Source of the DNA: Halorubrum aquaticum
GTDB lineage: Archaea > Halobacteriota > Halobacteria > Halobacteriales > Haloferacaceae
NCBI RefSeq assembly: GCF_900113615.1
Contig: NZ_FOPZ01000022.1
Location: 1-56,363 of the forward strand
Direction of reading: 5' to 3'
Length of the DNA stretch: 56,363 bases
In this document: one piece after another, positions 50,173-56,363 of the stretch
Layout of the letters: each line of letters begins with the position of its first letter
Numbering within the stretch: position 1 is the first letter of the stretch
Notes under the pieces: generated by a model
What the model saw: the letters and a program-made list of their open reading frames with translations, nothing else
Told to the model about the DNA's origin: nothing
Database searches by the model: none
Program-made: the position numbers and the translations under genes

Positions 50173-50979
50173 ATGGACGATCCGGTCCTACTCACAGGCG
50201 CGGGCGGGCGGGTCGGCCAGGCCATCCTCGATGGCATCGGCGAGGAGTACGACTGGCGGCTCCTCGACCGCGAGCCGATCCCGGCCGCGAAGGTTCCCGA
50301 CCGGGTGACCGACGCCGACCAGTACGTCGCGGACATCACCGACGAGCGCGCCGTCCGCGAGGCCATGACCGGCGTGAACGCGGTCGTCCACCTCGCGGGC
50401 GACCCGCGGAAGACCGCGCCGTGGGAGTCCGTCCTCCGGAACAACATCGACGGGACGCAGGTGGTGATGCGCGCCGCCGCCCGGGCCGGCGTCGACCGCT
50501 TCGCGTTCGCCTCCTCGAACCACGCCGTCGGCGGCTACGAGACCGACGACCGGACCCCCGACCTCTACCGCCCGGACGACGACTACCGGCTCGACGGCGA
50601 GGAACTCCCCCGGCCGGGCAACCTCTACGGCGTCTCCAAGGCGACCGGCGAGTTCCTGGGCCGGTACTACCACGACGAGACCGGGATGTCCGTCGTCTGC
50701 GTCCGCATCGGCAACCTCACCAAGGACCACCCGCCGCGCGAGTACGAGCGCGGACAGGCGATGTGGCTCTCACACGGCGACTGCGCGCACCTCTTCGACC
50801 GCTGTCTCCGGGCCGACTACGGCTTCGAGATCGTCTACGGCATCTCCGATAACGACCGGAAGTACTACTCGATCGACCGCGCCCGCGAGGTCCTCGGATA
50901 CGACCCGCAGGACAACTCCGCGAACTACACCTTCGAGGGCGAACCGATCGCCGAGGACCCGCCGACCGACGAGCCCTGA
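50173..50979 (+). CDS. azf: NAD-dependent glucose-6-phosphate dehydrogenase (Azf-like)
   Basis: This 268-residue extended SDR has LLTGAGGRVGQAILDGIGEE, VVHLAGDPRKTAPWES, FASSNHAVGGYETD and the catalytic YGVSKATGEFLGRY. This is the haloarchaeal Azf type, which oxidises glucose-6-phosphate with NAD+ at the head of an oxidative pentose route, in place of the bacterial enzyme. Closely related uronate dehydrogenases cannot be fully excluded by eye. CATATATG (50138-50145) is the TATA. Confidence 0.82.
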   Translation: MDDPVLLTGAGGRVGQAILDGIGEEYDWRLLDREPIPAAKVPDRVTDADQYVADITDERAVREAMTGVNAVVHLAGDPRKTAPWESVLRNNIDGTQVVMRAAARAGVDRFAFASSNHAVGGYETDDRTPDLYRPDDDYRLDGEELPRPGNLYGVSKATGEFLGRYYHDETGMSVVCVRIGNLTKDHPPREYERGQAMWLSHGDCAHLFDRCLRADYGFEIVYGISDNDRKYYSIDRAREVLGYDPQDNSANYTFEGEPIAEDPPTDEP

Positions 50980-51074
50980 CGTCCCGTCCGTTCGATCGCT
51001 CTGCCCGTTCGACTGCTCTGCCCGTTCGATCGCTCCCGATGCGGCCGCTCGCTCGACGAATTCCTCCCTCCCGT

Positions 51075-51866
51075 TCACTCGAAGAGTCCCGACACGTCCC
51101 GTTGCTCGCGGCGGTCGAGGTCGACGTGGTCGGCGATCCGCGCCGCGATCTGCGGGCGCGCTTCAGGTCGTCGGAGGAACGCGAACACGAGCTCCGTGAC
51201 CTGCGTCCGGCCCGTCCCGCGTTCCTCGCGCGCGAGCCTCGCCGCCGCCGACAGCGTCCCCTCGTCCCCGGCGTCGACCGCGGTCGCCAGCGCGGGTGCG
51301 GCGGAGAGCGTCGCCGCCAGATCGAGGTCCTCGAACCCGACCGCGACGCCGTGGACCCGGATCGGCGGCGGCTCGGTGGCGGCCGTCTCGGACGTTATAT
51401 CGGCCGCCCCGGGATCGGCGACGAGCCGGCGACATCGCTCTCGCATCGGCTCGACCGCGATGCCGCGATACCCCTCATCGATCCCCTCGAGGAGGCTCAC
51501 GGCGCGGCCGCCGTGGTCCGCGGCCTCGGATCGGTCCCCGTCTCGCGCGTGATCGGTCGCGGTCGCGACCACGGCCAGCCCCCGAAGGAGCCGGTCGTCC
51601 CCGTGCTTGGTGTCGTCACCGTCGGCGTCGGTGTTGGGTTCGCGCCGGTCGAGACCCGGCCCGTCCCGATCGGTGAGCGCGCCCCGCGTCGACTCCCACA
51701 GACCGCGGGCCGCGAGGACGTGCCCGGCGTTGTACAGGGCGGCTCCCGCCTCGATCGCGGCGACGACCGGCCCCTCACGGTCGTCGTCACTGGCCTCGTG
51801 ATCGTCGCGGACGTCATCGCCACGGTCGCCACGGTTGCCACGGTCGCCACGGTCGTCGCGCGTCAC
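51075..51866 (-). CDS. DUF309-like haloarchaeal protein
   Basis: This encodes 263 residues from GTG 51866, which lies about 27 nt after ATTTATTCG and is therefore preferred over a start at 51995. A hydrophilic repeat (DDRGDRGNRGDRGDD) opens the protein. A helical domain follows containing EAGAALYNAGHVLAARGLWE, the DUF309 hallmark of uncertain function. The second half is helical and Ala/Arg-rich with no known motif. It is divergent from the antiporter and shares its promoter region. Confidence 0.6.
   Translation of the reverse strand: MTRDDRGDRGNRGDRGDDVRDDHEASDDDREGPVVAAIEAGAALYNAGHVLAARGLWESTRGALTDRDGPGLDRREPNTDADGDDTKHGDDRLLRGLAVVATATDHARDGDRSEAADHGGRAVSLLEGIDEGYRGIAVEPMRERCRRLVADPGAADITSETAATEPPPIRVHGVAVGFEDLDLAATLSAAPALATAVDAGDEGTLSAAARLAREERGTGRTQVTELVFAFLRRPEARPQIAARIADHVDLDRREQRDVSGLFE
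51820..51855 (-). repeat. 9-bp tandem repeat within the DUF309-like gene
   Basis: Four units of CCACGGT(C/T)G at nine-base period encode the Arg-Gly-Asp/Asn-rich N-terminus. Changes in unit number stay in frame. Confidence 0.8.
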
Positions 51867-51888
51867 GCCCGTCTCTCGGGCCGGGAGA

Positions 51889-51897
51889 CGAATAAAT
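51889..51897. promoter_or_regulatory. Shared divergent TATA element
   Basis: AATAAAT on the plus strand reads ATTTATT on the minus strand. It lies about 27 nt from GTG 51866 and about 38 nt from ATG 51931. Confidence 0.45.
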
Positions 51898-51930
51898 CCC
51901 GAGTTCGGCCGCCGCCGAACCAACACGGTA

Positions 51931-53817
51931 ATGTGCGGTGGGTACAATAATCGGATAGACGTGTCAAGTAGCCTCCTGCCGATCGTCGCGATCATCCTCG
52001 TTTCGGGGCTCGGCGTACAGCTGCTCGCACACCGGCTGAAGGTCCCGAGCGTGGTGTTCTATCTCCTGATCGGTGTCGTTCTGGGTCCGGAAGTGCTCGG
52101 ACTCGTGACGCTGGACACGTTCGGGGACGGCCTCGAGATCATCGTCGGCCTCAGCGTCGCGATCATCGTCTTCGAGGGGGCGTTCGCGCTGCGGATCGAC
52201 CGGATCCGACGTGCCTCGACGGTGTCGCTCCGGCTGGTCACGGTCAGCGCGGCCGTGATGTTCCTCGGAACCGCGGTCGCGGTCCGCACCCTCGAGGGGG
52301 CCACTTGGGAGATCGCGCTGCTCATCGGGGCGCTGCTCGTCGCGACCGGCCCGACGGTGATCACGCCGATACTCGAGGTCGTCCGGGTTAGAGACCACGT
52401 CGCGACCGCCTTGGAGACCGAGGGGATCGTCAACGACGTGACTGCGGCGATCGTCGCGGTGGTCGTCTTCGAGACGCTGCTGCTCGACGACCTCGGCGTG
52501 CCCGCGACGCTCGTGTCGTTCGTCCAGCGGTTCGGCACCGGCGTCGCCGCGGGGGTCCTCGCGACGGTCGTCATCTACCTCCTCCTGGACAGCGAGTTGG
52601 TTCCCGAACGCGACGTTCAGGCGTCGCAGTTCCTCGTGTTGGCCGCGGCGGTCGGGTCGTTCGCGGCCGCCGAGGCCGTCGCGGCCGAGGCGGGGATCGC
52701 CGCGGCGGCGACGAGCGGGATGCTGCTCGGGAACGCCGACATCGACAACAGGGAGGAGATCGAGCGGTTCGCACAGAACACGACGCTCATCGTGCTCTCG
52801 TTCGTGTTCATCTCGCTTGCCGCCCTGATCGACGTGGAGGCGATACTCGGGCTCGGCGTCGGCGCGATCGGGCTAGTCCTCGTGATCATGCTCGTGTTGC
52901 GTCCGCTGGGGGCGTTCATCGCCACCTTCGGCGTCGAGCGGTTCACGCGGGCGGAGCGGCTGTTCGTCGCGGCCGTCGGCCCGCGCGGGATCATCCCGGC
53001 GAGCGTGGCGACGCTCTTCGCCATCGAGCTGGAGCTGGCGGGGAACATCGCGGCCGGGCAGCTGCTCGTCGGGACGGTGTTCGCCGTCATCTTCGCGACG
53101 GTCGCGGTCGAGGCGGGGCTGGCGCGGCAGATCGGCGAGTACCTCGGAGTGTCACCAATGCGAACGATAATCATCGGCGGGGGTCGGATCGGCCGAGCGC
53201 TCGCCACACGACTGGAGAACAGGGGCGAGTTCGTCGTCATCGTCGAGTCCGACGAGGACGTGGTCGAGCAGGCGCGCGCGGAGGGGTACACGGTCCACGA
53301 GGGTGACGGAAACGAGACGGAGACGTTGCGCAAAGCCGGGATCGAGGACGCCAAGCGGGTGATCACGACGACCGGCGACGACGACATCAACCTCCTCGCG
53401 TGTCAGCTCGCGATCACCAAGTTCGACGTCGAGTCGGTGTACTCGCGAGTGAACGACCCCGACAACGTCGGCGCGTTCGAGAGCATCGGCGTCGAGGCCA
53501 TCGACGCCTCGACGGCGACGGCAGTGGCCATCGACGACGAGATCGAGCGCCCGGCGCTCACCCACTGGATGAACGAACTCGGCGACAGCCACGACGTCCA
53601 GGAGGTCGAGGTGACCTCAGAGGCGTTCGCCGGCAAGAGCATTCGGGACCTCAACTCGGACATCCCCGACGGGGTGTTCGTCGCCGTCGTCAGCCGGGAC
53701 GGCGAGAACCACGTGCCGTCGGCGGACAGCGTGCTCGAGTACGGCGACCGCGTCACGTTCATCGGCAACGCCGACGGCGTCAAGCGGGCGATGAACCGGT
53801 TCCATCCACACGACTAG
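51931..53817 (+). CDS. Na+(K+)/H+ antiporter with C-terminal TrkA-N/TrkA-C (RCK) domains
   Basis: This 628-residue protein (an alternative GTG start is at 51961) has about 12 membrane helices. They begin LLPIVAIILVSGLGVQLLAH and carry the CPA-type motifs GPTVITPILEVVRVRDHVAT, NDVTAAIVAVVVFE and RPLGAFIATFGVERF. From about residue 409 an RCK_N domain follows (RTIIIGGGRIGRALATRLEN, EGDGNETETLRKAGIEDAKR), then RCK_C (EVEVTSEAFAGKSIRDLNSD). The Rossmann part should bind NAD(H) or nucleotides and gate transport. It is important for ion and pH balance in salt. Confidence 0.9.
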   Translation: MCGGYNNRIDVSSSLLPIVAIILVSGLGVQLLAHRLKVPSVVFYLLIGVVLGPEVLGLVTLDTFGDGLEIIVGLSVAIIVFEGAFALRIDRIRRASTVSLRLVTVSAAVMFLGTAVAVRTLEGATWEIALLIGALLVATGPTVITPILEVVRVRDHVATALETEGIVNDVTAAIVAVVVFETLLLDDLGVPATLVSFVQRFGTGVAAGVLATVVIYLLLDSELVPERDVQASQFLVLAAAVGSFAAAEAVAAEAGIAAAATSGMLLGNADIDNREEIERFAQNTTLIVLSFVFISLAALIDVEAILGLGVGAIGLVLVIMLVLRPLGAFIATFGVERFTRAERLFVAAVGPRGIIPASVATLFAIELELAGNIAAGQLLVGTVFAVIFATVAVEAGLARQIGEYLGVSPMRTIIIGGGRIGRALATRLENRGEFVVIVESDEDVVEQARAEGYTVHEGDGNETETLRKAGIEDAKRVITTTGDDDINLLACQLAITKFDVESVYSRVNDPDNVGAFESIGVEAIDASTATAVAIDDEIERPALTHWMNELGDSHDVQEVEVTSEAFAGKSIRDLNSDIPDGVFVAVVSRDGENHVPSADSVLEYGDRVTFIGNADGVKRAMNRFHPHD

Positions 53818-53870
53818 GACGTCGAGAGTCGGCGTTCCAAGGCTTAACCCTCTTCAGGGCGGGGAGGACG

Positions 53871-54461
53871 TCAACCGCCGGTTTCGGCGTCGGTAGGGAT
53901 CTCGAATTCGAGTCGGCCGTCGAGGACGTGTGTTCGGTCGGTTAGTCCCGGTTCGACGAGTTCGACGGTGTTTTCGACGACACAGCGATGGGCTGACTCC
54001 GGCCATCGGGTGACCGGAAGATCGATGAATACGGTCTCGTCGGCGATCTCGCCGAACCGGTGGACTTCGACGACCGCGGCCGTCCCCTCTCGGAACAGCG
54101 ACACGGACGGATGTGGTTCGTGATCACCCATGAACGGGCCTTGAAGCGAGACCCGTGGCGGGGTGCCGTCGCCGCCGAGTGCCACGAACCGCTGTGTGAG
54201 CGACTGGAGTTCGGTCCCTTCAGGATGCGAGATCGACGTGTGGAAGTGTTTCGGCAGTGGGGTGAACCTCGGGTCAACGCCCACCGTGGCGAGATCGTCG
54301 CCGTCTCCGCGAAACTCGAGATACTTCCCGTCATCCCGGGGATCGTCGTCGGTCTGTACCGTCGGATCCGCGTGTTCGATCCGGGGTTCGACGGCACTAC
54401 ACCCCGCAGCGGTGGTGGAGGCGGCGGTCAGGGCGGACGCGAGGAATGCGCGACGGCGCAT
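53871..54461 (-). CDS. Secreted lipoprotein, unknown function
   Basis: From ATG 54461 this encodes 196 residues with an arginine-rich signal and lipobox (MRRRAFLASALTAASTTAAGC). The mature domain is probably all-beta (YLEFRGDGDDLATVGVDPRF, FVALGGDGTPPRVSLQGPFM, SVSLFREGTAAVVEVHRFGE) and resembles no family I recognise. The GC is slightly lower than in central genes. The interval 54462-54693 upstream is AT-rich, with no further gene seen. Confidence 0.65.
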   Translation of the reverse strand: MRRRAFLASALTAASTTAAGCSAVEPRIEHADPTVQTDDDPRDDGKYLEFRGDGDDLATVGVDPRFTPLPKHFHTSISHPEGTELQSLTQRFVALGGDGTPPRVSLQGPFMGDHEPHPSVSLFREGTAAVVEVHRFGEIADETVFIDLPVTRWPESAHRCVVENTVELVEPGLTDRTHVLDGRLEFEIPTDAETGG

Positions 54462-54693
54462 AGCCGGCGGTTTCGATCGTAGCAGTAATGGCTTTGTTGA
54501 AATCCTATCCTTCGGATGTAACACGAACTGAAACGGCCGGTATACCTCGAGTGCGTATTGACTGCCGAAAATTCTGCCAGCTCAAAGAGAGGTTCAGCTA
54601 CCTGTGCGAGATACAGGGCGCTTATCTCGTACACCCTGCGCTCAGTAGGTGAGGTCGCACTTCCCAGTCATGGGTTGAGCATTGTCTAAACAC

Positions 54694-56130
54694 TCACACG
54701 AACTCTCCCTGTTCAGACATCTCGAACTCAAACCGTGCTCCACCATCGGTTCCATCGGCTACAGACAGCTCCCAGCCGTGGGCTTCCACGATTCGTTTTA
54801 CGATAGTCAACCCGAAACCAGTGCCACCCTGTGCCGACGAATGTCCCGGTTCGAATACCTCGTCACGCTTTTCGACTGGAATTCCTGGTCCATTGTCTTC
54901 GACGTAGATCCCAAGTTCGTTGTGACAGCCGACACGAACGATCACGTCGGATCCACCGTGTTCAACAGCGTTTCGGAACAGGTTCTCGAACACGTGGCGT
55001 AACCGGCCAGGGTCAGCTTGAAAGGTCATCTCATCGACGATCTCGATAGTTGCGTCATCCGTGTCTACTGTCGCCCAGCATTTCCCGACGAGGTTAGTCA
55101 AACTGACCGACTCCGTTTCGCTTATCGTATCGCCTTGGCGAGCAAGCGTCAACGTATCCTCGACGATCGCCTCCATCCGGTCAAGCGCTTGTAGTAGTGG
55201 ATCAAGATGCTCGCTTTCTCCCTGCTCAGCAAGGAGTGCGGCGCGACCCTGTGCGACGTTGAGCGGACTGCGCAAATCGTGGGAGATAACACTCGCAAAC
55301 TCTCCGAGCCGCTCGTTCTGCTGACGCAGTTGTCGCTCACGTTCGACACGCTCAGTCACGTTCCGAGTGACCCCAACGAGACGAGTTATCTCACCATCGG
55401 AGACTACCGGCGCAAGTTTCGTCTGCCAGAAGCGTGCTACTTCGCTGACCCGGAGTTCCTCCTGATACGAGATCGGTTCGCCGGTCTTGACACAGCGGTG
55501 ATAGTTCACCGCTAACTCAGAGCCCTGTTCTTCACCGAACACGGCTTGTGGTGTCTGGCCCTGTACTTCCTCGGTAGTAATCCCAGTCTGGCGCTCGTAG
55601 GAGGGACTGAGGCGCTCAAACTCGAATCGGACACTATTTCCATCTTCCTCAACATTCATCAGAAAGATGGCGTCCTCCACGCTGTTCAAAAGGGCCTCAT
55701 ACTCTTCGGCAAGCTCTCGCGCTTCGCGTTCGTACTCTTTTCGCTCAGTGATGTCTCGACTGCTAAGCAGAACCCCATCGATGATGTCGTCGTCAACTCG
55801 ATTCCGCATTGTGGCCTCAATCCAGCGCCACGAGCCGTCGGCGTGGCGGAATCGGACTTCGACAGTCTCGGATTCGGAAGGATTCGAGAGAACAGCCTCC
55901 AGCGCGTCGGCGTTTCGCTCCCGGTCCTCGGGATGGACGAACTCGAATCCCTCGTGGCCAACCAATTCGCCGGGGTCGTAGCCGAGAATCCGTGTGATGG
56001 CCGGACTGACGTAGGTTATCGTTCCGTCGGTATCGACGACTGTCGCGAGATCATTTACCTCCTCAACGAGCGTCCGATACCAGTCAGACTTGCGTTTATT
56101 ATTTTCTCGGTGGGTCGCATCGTCATCCAT
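54694..56130 (-). CDS. PAS-domain sensor histidine kinase
   Basis: This 478-residue cytosolic kinase has two PAS domains (about 17-130, with VVDTDGTITYVSPAITRILG; and about 145-262). The HisKA motif is ASVISHDLRSPLN (His284), and a HATPase_c follows with NLFRNAVEHGG, YVEDNGPGIP and GTGFGLTIVKRI. There is no membrane segment, so it senses an internal cue. No response regulator is adjacent. It is distinctly AT-richer than the window average, so it is probably an accessory gene. TTACAC near 56158 is at leaderless spacing for ATG 56130. Confidence 0.88.
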   Translation of the reverse strand: MDDDATHRENNKRKSDWYRTLVEEVNDLATVVDTDGTITYVSPAITRILGYDPGELVGHEGFEFVHPEDRERNADALEAVLSNPSESETVEVRFRHADGSWRWIEATMRNRVDDDIIDGVLLSSRDITERKEYEREARELAEEYEALLNSVEDAIFLMNVEEDGNSVRFEFERLSPSYERQTGITTEEVQGQTPQAVFGEEQGSELAVNYHRCVKTGEPISYQEELRVSEVARFWQTKLAPVVSDGEITRLVGVTRNVTERVERERQLRQQNERLGEFASVISHDLRSPLNVAQGRAALLAEQGESEHLDPLLQALDRMEAIVEDTLTLARQGDTISETESVSLTNLVGKCWATVDTDDATIEIVDEMTFQADPGRLRHVFENLFRNAVEHGGSDVIVRVGCHNELGIYVEDNGPGIPVEKRDEVFEPGHSSAQGGTGFGLTIVKRIVEAHGWELSVADGTDGGARFEFEMSEQGEFV

Positions 56131-56363
56131 CGATTATGATGAGTCCAGCACACGTGTAAGCATGTTGGAATTGTGTACCATCTCCAGTGAAAGCACCACT
56201 CTTTGTAGCATATATGGGTGTGGTGGCCAAGATCTTGGTGAGTGTACCCTCTGTATCTCGCACGACTTTCCTGACAGGTAGCGGGGAAGTACGCGATCGG
56301 TACATGAATTCCCTGTAGTGAGCGATCTGGTCCCACGGAGAACGTGCGCGAGTTGTTCTATAG
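56131..56363. other. AT-rich right end, no gene supported
   Basis: It contains the kinase promoter. The minus-strand frame 56055-56336 overlaps the kinase start and has a Cys/His/Trp-rich composition unlike a real protein. No insertion-sequence end or tRNA was recognised. Confidence 0.4.

Noticed and set aside
51867-51995. 43-residue N-terminal extension of the DUF309-like protein
   Set aside because: It lies upstream of the likely TATA and overlaps the divergent antiporter gene.
56055-56336. 93-codon minus-strand frame at the right end
   Set aside because: It overlaps the kinase start and has unnatural Cys/Trp/His composition. No transposase motif.
1-56363. CRISPR arrays, tRNA or rRNA genes
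   Set aside because: No regularly spaced direct repeats with unique spacers, and no cloverleaf-like or rRNA-like sequence, were recognised. A tRNAscan or Infernal run would be decisive.

Overview
The window is haloarchaeal chromosome, most like the high-GC Halorubrum group, though I cannot fix the genus from sequence alone. Signs are very acidic proteins, GC-rich third positions, archaeal-type RPA, PolD, EF-1A and EF-2, and mostly leaderless genes: a TATA-like element sits about 27 nt before many start codons. Three AT-richer patches (about 400-890, 23.2-23.7 kb, 54.5-56.4 kb) look like accessory insertions.

Layout. 1-1.1 kb: intergenic repeat copy 1, two small low-GC membrane genes and a palindrome cluster. 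1.1-6.9 kb: upp, a zinc-finger microprotein, thrC, lysC, a sugar-nucleotide epimerase and a membrane protein. 7.0-7.3 kb: repeat copy 2. 7.3-18.1 kb: a putative iron regulon. Five near-perfect DtxR-type iron boxes (TTTAGG-N4-CCTAAA) precede five transcription units. These encode a Tat-linked Fe-S GMC dehydrogenase, a GT2 glycosyltransferase, a ferric-binding lipoprotein with a GT39-like membrane glycosyltransferase, an RGP-like protein and a flippase-like membrane protein. An iron-type ABC permease lies beside them. 18.4-26.9 kb: a RecA-like/wHTH protein, the translation cluster rpsJ-tuf with hom and its ACT partner, a low-GC insert, aEF-2 and KDPG aldolase. 27-32.5 kb: a monooxygenase-fold protein, repeat copy 3, PolD large subunit, a PPC-domain protein, a NifU-like scaffold and a small conserved protein. 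32.8-38.1 kb: a 2-oxoacid dehydrogenase operon. 38.3-40.4 kb: an RHH protein and the rpap3-rpa3 pair. 40.7-46.8 kb: envelope proteins (LssY-like, a circularly permuted substrate-binding protein, PAP2), a DsbA/FrnE protein and thiD. 46.9-54.5 kb: mutS, sepF, azf, a DUF309-like gene, a Na+/H+ antiporter-RCK fusion and a lipoprotein. 54.7-56.1 kb: a PAS histidine kinase.

How it fits together. thrC, lysC, hom and the ACT protein cover much of the aspartate-to-threonine route. kdgA and azf are sugar-catabolic genes. The best candidate for an undescribed system is the iron-box cluster. Its GT2 synthase, flippase-like protein and GT39-like transferase match the logic of the dolichol-phosphate branch of archaeal N-glycosylation (AglD/AglR/AglS). 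This suggests iron-responsive surface glycosylation coupled to ferric uptake. Other strong signals are a circularly permuted SBP_bac_5 protein, an AT-rich 'intein-scar' patch around the PolD active site, and four TATA-positioned leaderless upstream ORFs that overlap SD-preceded starts of lysC, the ACT-hom operon, the 2-oxoacid dehydrogenase E1 alpha gene and the flippase gene.
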